DNA of 64,000 bases. Source: Pelomonas sp. Root405 (lineage in GTDB: Bacteria > Pseudomonadota > Gammaproteobacteria > Burkholderiales > Burkholderiaceae_C). Position numbers and translations under genes: made by a program. Shown in pieces: positions 1 through 10,873 of this stretch. The stretch spans positions 738,145 to 802,144 of the forward strand of contig NZ_LMDU01000014.1 in the NCBI RefSeq assembly GCF_001425165.1, in the 5' to 3' direction. The first letter of the stretch is position 1. Every line of letters starts with the position of its first letter. The notes beneath the pieces were generated by a model that made no database searches, was not told where the DNA came from, and saw only the letters and a program-made list of their open reading frames with translations.

Positions 1-2497
<2,497 letters not shown>

Positions 2498-2633
2498 CTG
2501 AATGCCTGAGGGAAGGGGGACCGGCGGGCATGCGCAGGCGCCACCTGTCCAGCCGGAGCAGGCGGAAGCCGGGGCAGCATTGGGCGGGCGCAGCGAAGCA
2601 CCCTGGCGCGGGCTGGAGCGCCCGCGCACGCAG

Positions 2634-3137
2634 TCAACCGCGCGGTGGCATCAGCGGTGGCGCGACGAAGCGGTCGTGCCAGCCCAGCGCTGCGGTGGCG
2701 GCGTGCGTACCAGCTGCCGCGGCCGGCACGGTCAGGCTGGCAGGCAGCCAGGCCTGGAAGACCGTCGCACCGCCCTGCGGCGAGCTGTCGGCCTGATCCG
2801 TCAGGTCCAGCACGTCGTCGGTGTCGTGCGAGTGTTGGTGATAGACGCCGCCGTGTTCATGCAAGCCGGCTGCCGGCCCGCTGCTGGGCAGCCAGGCGTG
2901 CTGCTGCAGCTTGAGCCGAGGGTCCTGGGCGGCGTGAAGCTGGTCGAGCACGGCTCGCAACGCACTGCGCAGGCCGGCCAGCGGCGTGTCCTGATGCGCC
3001 GCGCCAGTGTGCAAATGGCGCGGGCCGTGGATACCGGCGACCAGTTGACCCACGCTCTGCAGCGGCAACACGACGAGCAACATCGCCAGGACGGCGGTGC
3101 GCGTTCGGTGCAGCAGCGAGGGCAGAAAGGTGTGCAA
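2634..3137 (-). CDS. Histidine-rich secreted small protein upstream of the TonB receptor
   Basis: 167 aa from a TTG start. No in-frame ATG or GTG lies between this TTG and the upstream stop. A hydrophobic stretch at about residues 14-32 (VLAMLLVVLPLQSVG) looks like a signal peptide. The body carries many His (RHLHTGAAHQD, LHEHGGVYHQHSHDTDD), and the C terminus ends PPLMPPRG. Proteins with a His-rich middle and a C-terminal PPxxPPR motif occur beside metal-efflux or TonB genes; the function is not established. Gap to the receptor ATG is about 137 bp and includes a perfect 8-bp GC hairpin (2606-2627). Start codon uncertain. Confidence 0.6.
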   Translation of the reverse strand: MHTFLPSLLHRTRTAVLAMLLVVLPLQSVGQLVAGIHGPRHLHTGAAHQDTPLAGLRSALRAVLDQLHAAQDPRLKLQQHAWLPSSGPAAGLHEHGGVYHQHSHDTDDVLDLTDQADSSPQGGATVFQAWLPASLTVPAAAAGTHAATAALGWHDRFVAPPLMPPRG

Positions 3138-3258
3138 GGTGGCAGACGAGGCGGGGCAGGCGCCAAACGCAGCATCCTCGCTCGTGCGGGTTGCTTGCGT
3201 ATGACAGTCGTTCAGCGCTTACGCGCCCGACCGCCCGCCGGATTCCGTCGGCCGCCCC

Positions 3259-3738
3259 CTAGCTTCTCGCAGCGCCCCAGTGCGTGAACGGGTTCACCGC
3301 CAGGTTGGCGTTGACATAGCGGCCATCACCGGTCACCTCGGCACCCAGCCAGCCCGGCCGTGCAAAGACCTGACCCTCGGCCACCAGCTCAATCTCGGCG
3401 ACGACGAGGCCGGCATTGGCGCCGAGGAACTCGTCGACCTCCCAGGTCATGCCCTCATGTGTGCAGAGGTGGCGGATCTTCTCGACCACGGGGCCATCGC
3501 ACAGTGCCAGAAGTTGCCGGGCGTCGGCGAGGGGGATTTCGTATTCGAACTCGGCCCGCGTCGCGCCTTGCGTGGCGCCCTTGATGGTGAGGAACGCGGT
3601 GTCGCCCGCAATGCGCACGCGCACCGTGCGCGCCGGCTCGCGGCTGAGGTAGCCCTGGCTGAAACGCGTCTGCGCCGTCGCGGCCTGGCGCCAGCCGTCG
3701 CCGGTGACGAGGAACTTGCGTTCGATCTCGATGCCCAT
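3259..3738 (-). CDS. CYTH-domain protein (inorganic triphosphatase-like)
   Basis: 159 aa, complete. It begins MGIEIERKFLV, the ExExK signature of the CYTH (CyaB/thiamine triphosphatase) fold. Further conserved tunnel residues include RVRIAGD, LTIKG, FEYEIP, EKIRH, WEVDEF and AEIEL. The family hydrolyses or converts triphosphorylated substrates with divalent metals. The short single-domain form resembles bacterial CYTH proteins with tripolyphosphatase activity; the true substrate is unknown. It sits 3 bp after the rhlE stop and is probably co-transcribed. Confidence 0.88.
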   Translation of the reverse strand: MGIEIERKFLVTGDGWRQAATAQTRFSQGYLSREPARTVRVRIAGDTAFLTIKGATQGATRAEFEYEIPLADARQLLALCDGPVVEKIRHLCTHEGMTWEVDEFLGANAGLVVAEIELVAEGQVFARPGWLGAEVTGDGRYVNANLAVNPFTHWGAARS

Positions 3739-3741
3739 CGC

Positions 3742-4986
3742 TCAGCCCCCTTCGGTTGCAGCACGGGCCGCGGCTTCGCGCAGCTTGTCTTTCTTGCTCT
3801 TGCGCGTCGTGCTCTTGATGCCGCCAGCGGCCTGCGCCTCGCTGGCCACCGCCTCCGGCTCGAAGCCTGTCAGCCGCTCACGCACGATGCGCTGGCCCTG
3901 GCGTTTCTCGATGACGCGGAAATGGCTCTCGGCGTTCTCGGCGCTGTCCGCGCAGATGAAGCTGACCGCCACGCCGGTGGCGCCAGCGCGGCCGGTGCGG
4001 CCGATGCGGTGGGTGTAGTCGGCCGGCGAGCGCGGCAGCTCGTAGTTGATGACGGCGTCGAGCGCGTCGACGTGCAGGCCACGCGCGGCCACGTCGGTGG
4101 CGACCAGCACCTTGACGCTGCCGTCTTTCAGCGCCGCCAGCACATCGCTTCGCGCGCCCTGGCTCAGCTCGCCGTGCAGCGCGCCGGCCTTGAAGCCGTG
4201 GGCGAAGAGCTTGTCGGACACCAGCTCGGCCGTGTAGCGGCTGGCGACAAAGACCAGCGTCCGCTCCCAACCCTCGTCCTTGAGCAACTGCCGCAGCGCG
4301 GGCAGGCGCTGGGCGCGGTCGAGCTGGATGGCGCGCTGCGTGATCTGCGGCGGCGCCTCCTGGATGTCGATGCGCACGGGTTCGCGCAACAACTGCTCGG
4401 CCAGGCCCTGCACGGCCGGCGGGCAGGTGGCGGAGAACAGCAGCGTCTGGCGCCGCGCCGGCAGCAGCGCCAGCACGCGCTGCAACTCCTCGGCAAAGCC
4501 CTGGCTGAGCAGGCGGTCTGCCTCGTCCAGCACCAGGCAGTCGATGCCCGCCAGCGTCAGGCCGTTGTGGTCGATGAGGTCGAGCAAGCGGCCCGGCGTG
4601 GCCACCATCACGTCGCAGCCGCCGCGCAGCGCCATCAGCTGCGGGTTGATGGACACGCCACCGAAGGCCAGCGCGATCTTGGGGCGGTGCAGCAGCAGGG
4701 CCGCCACGTCGCGCAGCAGCTGGGCCGTCTGCGCGGCCAGCTCGCGCGTGGGCGCCAGGACGAGCACGCGCGGACCAGGGCGCGGTGGCGAGGTGACGAG
4801 GCGCTGCAGCAGCGGCAGCACGAAGGCAGCGGTCTTGCCCGAGCCGGTCTGGGCCAGGGCCAGCACGTCGGCGCCGGCCAGGATGGGCGGCAGTGCGGCC
4901 GCCTGGACGGCGGTGGGGGCGTGATAGCCCTGTTCGCGCACGGCGCGCAGCAGGGCGGGCGACAGGCCCAGGGAAGAAAAAGACAT
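3742..4986 (-). CDS. rhlE: DEAD-box RNA helicase, RhlE type
   Basis: 414 aa. All core motifs are visible: Q motif (F-x-x-L..GYHAPTAVQ), AQTGSGKT (Walker A), PTRELAAQ, DEAD, SAT, TDVAARGLHV and HRIGRTGRAG. The C-terminal tail is short and basic (TTRKSKKDKLREAAARA), as in RhlE-type helicases acting on structured RNA and ribosome assembly. ATG at 4986. Followed closely by the CYTH gene. Assignment to RhlE rather than another DEAD-box paralogue rests on length and overall look. Confidence 0.9.
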   Translation of the reverse strand: MSFSSLGLSPALLRAVREQGYHAPTAVQAAALPPILAGADVLALAQTGSGKTAAFVLPLLQRLVTSPPRPGPRVLVLAPTRELAAQTAQLLRDVAALLLHRPKIALAFGGVSINPQLMALRGGCDVMVATPGRLLDLIDHNGLTLAGIDCLVLDEADRLLSQGFAEELQRVLALLPARRQTLLFSATCPPAVQGLAEQLLREPVRIDIQEAPPQITQRAIQLDRAQRLPALRQLLKDEGWERTLVFVASRYTAELVSDKLFAHGFKAGALHGELSQGARSDVLAALKDGSVKVLVATDVAARGLHVDALDAVINYELPRSPADYTHRIGRTGRAGATGVAVSFICADSAENAESHFRVIEKRQGQRIVRERLTGFEPEAVASEAQAAGGIKSTTRKSKKDKLREAAARAATEGG

Positions 4987-4992
4987 GCGGAA

Positions 4993-5577
4993 TTAGAACA
5001 GCGGCTGCTGGTCGCCTGCGAGCTGGCCCACGGCGCGCGCTTCGATCAGCAGCATGCGCCGCTTGGTCTCCACGCCGCCGGGCGCCGAGAAGCCGGTCGG
5101 CTCGCCGCCCGCGCCCATCACGCGGTGGCAGGGCACGATGGGCGGAAACGGGTTGTCCCCCTCGGCGCGGCCGACCGCGCGTGCCGCGCCCGGCTGGCCC
5201 AGCGCGGCGGCGATCTCGCCATAGGTGCGCGTCTGGCCGGGCGGAATGGCGCGGGTCAGCGCATGCACCTGGCGGCGGAACTCGGGAATGCCGCGTTCAT
5301 CGAGCGGGATGTCGCCGAGGTACCGCACCTCGCCGGCCAGCAGTGCCCGGATGCCGTCCACGGCGTGGGCGATGGCGGCCGGCAGGTCATCCGTCAGCTG
5401 GGCGCCCGGGTGACGCCGCCTGAGCCGCGCGGGGCTGGCATCGGGCAGCAGCGAGGCGACGACGCCCTGGTCGCTCCACACGATGCCGCAGCGGCCCAGC
5501 GCCGTGTCGAAGCTGTGGCACCACAGCGGCTCGCCAGCGGGCAGGCGGGGTTCAGGGGCTTGCGCAGAATCGTTCAC
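4993..5577 (-). CDS. ogt: Methylated-DNA--protein-cysteine methyltransferase
   Basis: About 194 aa from a GTG start giving VNDSAQAPEPRLP. The C-terminal half holds the diagnostic active site PCHRV preceded by NPFPPIV, plus FRRQVHALTRAIPPGQTRTYGEIA, which forms the winged-helix DNA-binding part. The Cys in PCHRV accepts the alkyl group from O6-alkylguanine in a suicidal reaction. The GTG start makes it overlap the upstream MBL gene by 26 bp; a longer in-frame extension is open but reads like out-of-frame MBL coding. The N-terminal Ada Zn domain is absent, so this is the Ogt type. Confidence 0.88.
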   Translation of the reverse strand: MNDSAQAPEPRLPAGEPLWCHSFDTALGRCGIVWSDQGVVASLLPDASPARLRRRHPGAQLTDDLPAAIAHAVDGIRALLAGEVRYLGDIPLDERGIPEFRRQVHALTRAIPPGQTRTYGEIAAALGQPGAARAVGRAEGDNPFPPIVPCHRVMGAGGEPTGFSAPGGVETKRRMLLIEARAVGQLAGDQQPLF

Positions 5578-6505
5578 GTTGCTCGGGCGCGGCTTGCAGC
5601 AGGGTCTTGAAGTAGTAGCCCAGCATGCCATTGACGCGGGCACGGCCCGCGTCGTCCAGCCAGGTGTCGACTCGCGAGCGCCAGACGGCGGCGCAGGCGG
5701 CCGGATGCAAGCATTGGTCGGCACAGTCCAGCAGCGCCTCGAAGCCGCCGCGCCAGCGCTCAAACTCGGCACGGCTCATCACCGGGCCGTGACCCGGCAC
5801 GAGGCGCTTGAACGGCTGCGCGGCGATGCGCGCCAGCGCCTCGCGCCAGGCCGGCGGGCAGGCGGTGTCCATGAAGGGCACCGGCAGCGTGACCAGGTCG
5901 CCGGCGGCCAGCGTGCCGCTCTCCAGGTCCATCACCCACAGGTCGCCACCGCTGACGGCCGTCTCGACGCCGACCTGCAAGCGGCGGCCGGCGATGCTCA
6001 GCGTCGCTGCGGTCTCGATTTCATGGTCTGGCCGCAGTGCTGCTGCTTGGTTCAACAGGTCGAGGTCGATGCGCATGACCGCGGCCTGCCCGGCAGCGGC
6101 AGTCGGCAGGGCCGCCTGCAGCTGGCGGCGGTAGCGGTCCAACCAGCCGTCGCCTGCCAGCGCCTTGGCCACAGCCGGCGACGCCCAGACTTCGAGCCCC
6201 GGGCTTTGCGAGCGCAGCCAGGCGTTGCCGCCCAGGTGGTCCAGATGCCAGTGCGTGTTCAGCAACGCCCTCACCTGTCCGCCCGCTGCGGCCCGCACCG
6301 CTTCGGCGTGGGCGCGGTGGCGGCCGCTGTCGATCAGCAGCCAGCCTTCGCTTCCTTGAAGGAGCAGGCTGTTGCCGTCCGGCTGGCGGCCGGCCTCGAA
6401 ACCGCCTGGTACCAGGACGACACCGGGCGCAAGCGGCTGCGCCGCCGCCGTCGCTGCCGCGGCTAGGCACACCGTGGCAACCCAGGCACGCCGCAGTACC
6501 GTCAT
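5552..6505 (-). CDS. Secreted metallo-beta-lactamase-fold hydrolase
   Basis: 317 aa. A signal peptide (residues 1-22, ending TAAAQ) is followed by an MBL domain with the metal motif NTHWHLDHLGGN (HxHxDH type) and the later GHG of LVPGHGPVMSR. The C terminus is Cys-rich (LLDCADQCLHPAACAA). A Zn-dependent periplasmic hydrolase is expected; the substrate cannot be read from the sequence. Its ATG overlaps the stop of the upstream serine hydrolase by 4 bp (ATGA), so the two are translationally coupled and may act on related substrates. Confidence 0.82.
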   Translation of the reverse strand: MTVLRRAWVATVCLAAAATAAAQPLAPGVVLVPGGFEAGRQPDGNSLLLQGSEGWLLIDSGRHRAHAEAVRAAAGGQVRALLNTHWHLDHLGGNAWLRSQSPGLEVWASPAVAKALAGDGWLDRYRRQLQAALPTAAAGQAAVMRIDLDLLNQAAALRPDHEIETAATLSIAGRRLQVGVETAVSGGDLWVMDLESGTLAAGDLVTLPVPFMDTACPPAWREALARIAAQPFKRLVPGHGPVMSRAEFERWRGGFEALLDCADQCLHPAACAAVWRSRVDTWLDDAGRARVNGMLGYYFKTLLQAAPEQRERFCASP

Positions 6506-7968
6506 GGCGAGTTCTCGCGGACGCCCTGATTGCCGTACAGATGCATCGTCACCGCGCCTGCTTCACCGCGCCGGAAGCCGACACGCACACCGGTGGGATG
6601 GATGAACTGCAGCGCCACGCCGTCGGCAGTGATGGGCGTCAACGCAAGGCGGTCGCCGTTGGGGAACACCAGCGTCAGCTGCGCCTGCGTCTGCTCCACC
6701 TGCACGCGCACCCCCGTGTTGGCGAACCGATAGCGCCCGGCGAGCCCGTGGAGGGCCGCCTCGTCCCGCTCGGCCCGGCGCACACGCGTCTCGCGGAACT
6801 GTGTCCATCCATAGGCATGCGACACCGCAGCCAGCAGTTCGACGCTCAGTTCGCGGCCCGCCTCCGCATTGGCCAGGTAGACCACACCGTCACCCGTCTG
6901 CAGGTTGACAGCCATGCCGGCGTTGTAGCCCGTGGTGCCACCGTAGTGGACAAGGAATTGCTCCTTGCCATCGCCGACGAGCCTGAAGCCGTAAAGGTGC
7001 CGTTCGACAGGGGTGCCCAGCAGCGCGCGCACGCTGGACTGCTGGAACACCTGGCTGCGCCCCTGCCAACCCTTGCGCAGCTCGGCCAGCAGCGCGGCCA
7101 GGTCGCCGGCGTTGGACCACAGGCCGGCTGCCGCGCTTTCGGGCAGGTGCAGCCAGCCGCCCGGGACGGCTGTAGCACCGTTCCCGTGGCCGGCCGCCAC
7201 GTCACCACCAGCGTCCTGGCGCTGCAACGCGAACGTGGCCCGGCTCAGCCCCAGCGGCTGGAACAGCCAGCGCTGCATCAGCGGCTCGAACGCCAACTTC
7301 TGGCTGTCCTGCAGGGCGAGCTGCGCCAGCGTGTAGCCGCCGCCGGAATAGCGCAGTTGCTCGCCGGGCCGCAGCACGACCTCGGGCCTCGGCGTGTTCG
7401 TGCCCGGCGCTGCGGTCGCCACGTCCACCGCCGTCGGTACCGGGCCGGCCTGGGCATAGCCGGGGTAGCCGCCCGGCGTGATGCCTGCGGTGTGCACCAG
7501 CAGCCCACGCAGCGTGACCGGGTGCTCGGGCGTCTGCCGGCCCGCAGGCAGGCGCAACGACGTGAGCAGGCCGTTGACGTCGCAGTCCCAGTCCAACCGG
7601 CCGGCGTCCTGCAGGCGCAACGCGGCGAGCACCGTGACGGGCTTGGCCAGCGAACCGGCCTGGAACAGCGTGGCGCAGCCAACCGCCGGCGCCTGTGATG
7701 CACGGCGGCCATGAACGGCCACCCAATCCACCTCGCCGCCACGCAGCACCGCGATGGCCAACCCCGGCACGCCGTGCTCAAGCATGCGGGCGGCCAGCGT
7801 TTGCGGCTGCACCTCGTCGTCGAACACCACCGCAGGCAGCAGGCCCCGCTCGACGGCCTGCCGGCGCTCGGCGGCGCCCGGCTGCTCCTTGCAAGGCACG
7901 GCATGGACATTGCCCACCACGGCGAGGCACAGCGCCAGGGCGGCGGTTCGGGTCATCGAAGAATTCAT
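6502..7968 (-). CDS. Secreted serine hydrolase of the beta-lactamase/PBP family
   Basis: About 488 aa. I chose the ATG giving MNSSMTRTAALALCLAVVGNVHA, a clear signal peptide; the frame stays open upstream but reads as shadow of dusA. The catalytic SxxK is GSLAK, the second motif is YSGGGY (Asn replaced by Gly), and a late HYGGTTG resembles the third motif. This pattern matches class C / esterase-like family members (beta-lactamase-related PF00144), which may be esterases, amidases or peptidases. The C-terminal extension (about 110 aa) is a beta-rich lipocalin-like module often found in such hydrolases. Substrate unknown. Confidence 0.85.
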   Translation of the reverse strand: MNSSMTRTAALALCLAVVGNVHAVPCKEQPGAAERRQAVERGLLPAVVFDDEVQPQTLAARMLEHGVPGLAIAVLRGGEVDWVAVHGRRASQAPAVGCATLFQAGSLAKPVTVLAALRLQDAGRLDWDCDVNGLLTSLRLPAGRQTPEHPVTLRGLLVHTAGITPGGYPGYAQAGPVPTAVDVATAAPGTNTPRPEVVLRPGEQLRYSGGGYTLAQLALQDSQKLAFEPLMQRWLFQPLGLSRATFALQRQDAGGDVAAGHGNGATAVPGGWLHLPESAAAGLWSNAGDLAALLAELRKGWQGRSQVFQQSSVRALLGTPVERHLYGFRLVGDGKEQFLVHYGGTTGYNAGMAVNLQTGDGVVYLANAEAGRELSVELLAAVSHAYGWTQFRETRVRRAERDEAALHGLAGRYRFANTGVRVQVEQTQAQLTLVFPNGDRLALTPITADGVALQFIHPTGVRVGFRRGEAGAVTMHLYGNQGVRENSP

Positions 7969-8006
7969 ACGCGCATGCTCGCCGAGCACCAGGCCGCGGC
8001 CGGTCG

Positions 8007-8999
8007 TCATGCCGCGATGGACGCACCTTGCACTCGCGCCGCCGTGGCCCGCTCGGCCACCTCGCGCGGCGGCAGGGTCTTCAGGCGGTGATCGCTCCAG
8101 ACCTGGCGCCAGCGGCGCGCGCCCGGTGTGCCATTCCACAGGCCCAGCGCATGGCGCATCGCGTGCGACCAGGAGCGGCCGGCGGCGTGCACGCGGTCGA
8201 GATAGTCCAGCCAGGCGTCCTCGACCTGCTCGCGCGACGTCGCCGCGTCGGCGGCACCGAAGAAGCGCGAGTCCCACTGCGCCATGCTCCAGGGCTCGTG
8301 ATAGGCCTCGCGGCCGACCATGACGCCGTCCAGCACGGCCAGCTGCTCGGCGATCTGGTCCGGCGTCTTGAGGCCGCCGTTGATGGCGATGGTCAGCTGC
8401 GGGAACTCGCGCTTCAACTGCTCGACCAGCTCATAGCGCAGCGGCGGGATCTCGCGGTTCTCCTTGGGCGACAGGCCCTGCAGCCAGGCATTGCGGGCAT
8501 GCACGATGAAGACCTCGCAGCCCGCGGCGGCGACGGTGCCGACGAAGTCGCGCACGAAGCCGTAGCTTTCGTTCCTGTCGATGCCGATGCGGTGCTTGAC
8601 GGTGACGGGCAGCGCCGTCGCGTCGCGCATGGCCTTGACGCAGTCCGCCACCAGCTGCGGCTCGGCCATCAGGCAGGCGCCGAAAGCGCCCTTCTGCACG
8701 CGCTCGCTCGGACAGCCGCAGTTCAGGTTGACCTCGTCGTAGCCCCAGCGCTCGGCGAGCCTGGCGCAGGCGGCCAGGTCGGCCGGTTCGCTGCCACCGA
8801 GTTGCAGCGCCACCGGATGCTCCTCGGCGTTGAAGTCCAGGTGCCGCGGCTGGTCGCCGTGCAGCAAGGCGCCGGTCGTCACCATCTCGGTGTAGAGCAG
8901 CGTGTGGCGGGTGATGAGCCGGTGCAGGTAGCGGCAGTGCCGGTCGGTCCAGTCCATCATGGGCGCGACCGACAAGCGCCAGGGGGATAAAGCAATCAC
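8007..8999 (-). CDS. dusA: tRNA-dihydrouridine(20/20a) synthase DusA
   Basis: About 330 aa. FMN-dependent reduction of U20/U20a in the tRNA D-loop. Shows LSVAPMMDWTDRHCRYLHR, the DusA-specific N terminus. It also has LNCGCPSERVQKGAFGACLM with the catalytic Cys, VKHRIGID, NGGLKTPDQI and GREAYHEPW. I prefer the GTG at 8999 (VIALSPWRLS) over a TTG at 9023 because it matches the usual DusA length. No strong ribosome site is visible for either. Confidence 0.93.
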   Translation of the reverse strand: MIALSPWRLSVAPMMDWTDRHCRYLHRLITRHTLLYTEMVTTGALLHGDQPRHLDFNAEEHPVALQLGGSEPADLAACARLAERWGYDEVNLNCGCPSERVQKGAFGACLMAEPQLVADCVKAMRDATALPVTVKHRIGIDRNESYGFVRDFVGTVAAAGCEVFIVHARNAWLQGLSPKENREIPPLRYELVEQLKREFPQLTIAINGGLKTPDQIAEQLAVLDGVMVGREAYHEPWSMAQWDSRFFGAADAATSREQVEDAWLDYLDRVHAAGRSWSHAMRHALGLWNGTPGARRWRQVWSDHRLKTLPPREVAERATAARVQGASIAA

Positions 9000-9021
9000 G
9001 TGCGGGATTATCCCGGCCCGC

Positions 9022-9054
9022 AAAAGCCAACGCCCGCCTGAACCTGTGCGGGCG
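9022..9054 (-). terminator. Stem-loop after the PEP-CTERM gene
   Basis: CGCCCGC (9031-9037) pairs with GCGGGCG (9048-9054), and the minus strand then reads GTTGGCTTTTGC. Seven perfect GC-rich pairs with a short T run give a plausible but weak intrinsic terminator. Confidence 0.45.
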
Positions 9055-9089
9055 GTGGCGGGTGTTGAGGATTGCTACGCAGCCGAGCT

Positions 9090-9659
9090 TCAGCGGCGGC
9101 GACGCAGGCTGGCCAGCAGCGCCGCCCCGGCCAGCATCAACGCGACGGACGCCGGCTCGGGCACCGCAGCGGCGTACTCGATGACATAGCCGTTGAGCTG
9201 GCCCGGATTACCCGGGCCGCCATGGTCGTTCCATTGGCCGGTGGCGAGCCAGTTCAGGTGCACGAAGTTTTCACCGTCGCAGCAGTTGTTGGGCTCGCCA
9301 GACGCCCAGTTGGTGTAGCCCAGCGCCTGCCCGGCCTCGGGGCCGGCGCGCCAAGTCCAGTTGTTCTCGTCGCCGTCATCGGAAGCGGCGATCCAGGCCA
9401 GGTTGGCGCTGGCCACGGTGGCACCGACGAAGCTGTCCTCGGCCGCGCTCGTGATCGTCGCGAGGTAACCCGCCTGGCCCTGCCAGCTGCTGGCCGCCGC
9501 CGTGGCGAGCGCGTCCTGCCAGCTCACGGCGTCCGGCACATAGAGGTAGTAGTGCCCGTTGCCACCGGCCGCGGTCTGCCACTGCACCGGATCGGCGTGG
9601 ACCGTGGTGACCGAGACGGCGGCGAGTGCAAGGGCAAGTGCGGAGCGAAGAGCAGGCAT
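9090..9659 (-). CDS. PEP-CTERM sorted C-type-lectin-like protein
   Basis: 189 aa. Signal peptide (residues 1-22), then a C-type lectin-like domain with W and G/N landmarks (WTWRAGPEAGQ, YTNWASGEPNN, CCDGENFVHL, GQWND). The C terminus is a textbook PEP-CTERM sorting tail: VPEPAS, a hydrophobic helix and RRRR. PEP-CTERM proteins are handled by exosortase and usually associate with exopolysaccharide; no exosortase is in the window. The ligand of the lectin fold is unknown. Confidence 0.85.
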   Translation of the reverse strand: MPALRSALALALAAVSVTTVHADPVQWQTAAGGNGHYYLYVPDAVSWQDALATAAASSWQGQAGYLATITSAAEDSFVGATVASANLAWIAASDDGDENNWTWRAGPEAGQALGYTNWASGEPNNCCDGENFVHLNWLATGQWNDHGGPGNPGQLNGYVIEYAAAVPEPASVALMLAGAALLASLRRRR

Positions 9660-9757
9660 GGCGCGATCCTTGTGGCGTTGTGACCCTGGGCCGCGCGAGT
9701 GTCTGCAGCCGGCAGGGGCGGGCCAATCCCGCAGATCGCTGCAAACGCAGGACGCGT

Positions 9758-10873
9758 TCAGCTCAGGTCGCGCAACGGATGATCATTGGCCGGCCAAGGG
9801 CTGACAAAGAACGCAGCAACCTCGGCGGAGTCCACGTCGGCAACGGTGGCGGGCTGCCAGCGTGGTGCATGGTCCTTGTCCACGGCCAGCGCGCGGATGC
9901 CTTCGACGGTCTCGCTGCGGCTCGGCCCACGAAGGTGGAAGGCATGGTGCACGAGGTCGCGCTCCAGGCGCAGGTCATCGGCCAGGCTGAGCTTGCGGCC
10001 GCGGCGCACAAGTTCCAGCGTGACGGCCATCATGGTCGGCGAGCGTTGCAGCAAGGTCTCGCGGGTTTGGCGTGCCCAGTCGTCGTCAGCGGCAGCCAGC
10101 GAATCGAGGATGCCGGCCAGCGCCGGCTCGCCGAAGTGGCGGTCTATGCGTTCAGCCGCGGCCTTGGGGTCGGCGGCGGGAGCGAGGTCGGCGCGCTCCA
10201 TGACGGTCGCAACGACATGCTCGGCGCTGGCTTGGGGGCTGGCCCTCAAGGCGGCGACGAGGTCAGTCCACTGCGAGGCCGGCACGTAGACGTCGCCTAG
10301 GCCCCACTCGATGGCGTCGCCCGCCGCGATGGCTTGGCCGGTCAGCGCCAGCCACTCGCCCACATGGCCGGGACACTGGGCGAGGAAGTAGCCGCCGCCG
10401 ACATCGGGGAACAAGCCGATGCCGGTCTCGGGCATCGCAAGCTTGGAGCGGTCGCTGAGGACGCGCAGCTTGGCCCCCTGGCTGATGCCCATGCCGCCGC
10501 CCATGACGATGCCATCCATCAGCGCGATATAGGGCTTGGGGAAGTTGTGGATGAGGTGGTTGAGGCGGTATTCCTCGGTGAAGAAGTCCCCCAGCGCGGG
10601 GTCACCGACATGGGCGGCCTGATGGAAGAAGCGGATGTCGCCACCGGCGCAGAACGCAGGCGCCTTGCCTTCGCGCGCGGCACCGAGCACGGCAACGGCC
10701 TGGATCTCGGGCCGCGCCGCCCAGTGCCGCAGCAGTGCCGTCATGTCGCGGATCATGGCCAGCGACAGCGCGTTCAGCGCCTGCGGGCGGTTCAGCGTGA
10801 TGAGGCCAAGGCAGCCGTTGACCTCGGCCAGGATCTGGCCGTCGGCACCGAGGGGCGGAATCAGGTCGTTCAT
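9758..10873 (-). CDS. Enoyl-CoA hydratase/isomerase family, 3-hydroxyisobutyryl-CoA hydrolase-like
   Basis: 371 aa, longer than simple crotonases (about 260) and matching the HIBCH length. Crotonase features: LITLNRPQALNALS, FCAGGDIRFF (oxyanion hole), DGIVMGGGMGIS and MPETGIGLFPDVGGGYFL, the last being characteristic of HIBCH. HIBCH releases 3-hydroxyisobutyrate in valine breakdown, whose carbon can reach propionyl-CoA. A non-HIBCH acyl-CoA hydratase cannot be excluded. Overlaps the upstream permease by 4 bp (ATGA). Confidence 0.82.
   Translation of the reverse strand: MNDLIPPLGADGQILAEVNGCLGLITLNRPQALNALSLAMIRDMTALLRHWAARPEIQAVAVLGAAREGKAPAFCAGGDIRFFHQAAHVGDPALGDFFTEEYRLNHLIHNFPKPYIALMDGIVMGGGMGISQGAKLRVLSDRSKLAMPETGIGLFPDVGGGYFLAQCPGHVGEWLALTGQAIAAGDAIEWGLGDVYVPASQWTDLVAALRASPQASAEHVVATVMERADLAPAADPKAAAERIDRHFGEPALAGILDSLAAADDDWARQTRETLLQRSPTMMAVTLELVRRGRKLSLADDLRLERDLVHHAFHLRGPSRSETVEGIRALAVDKDHAPRWQPATVADVDSAEVAAFFVSPWPANDHPLRDLS

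Noticed and set aside
3280..5610. Plus-strand open frame of 776 codons
   Set aside because: Antisense shadow of CYTH, rhlE and ogt, all of which show clear family motifs on the minus strand.
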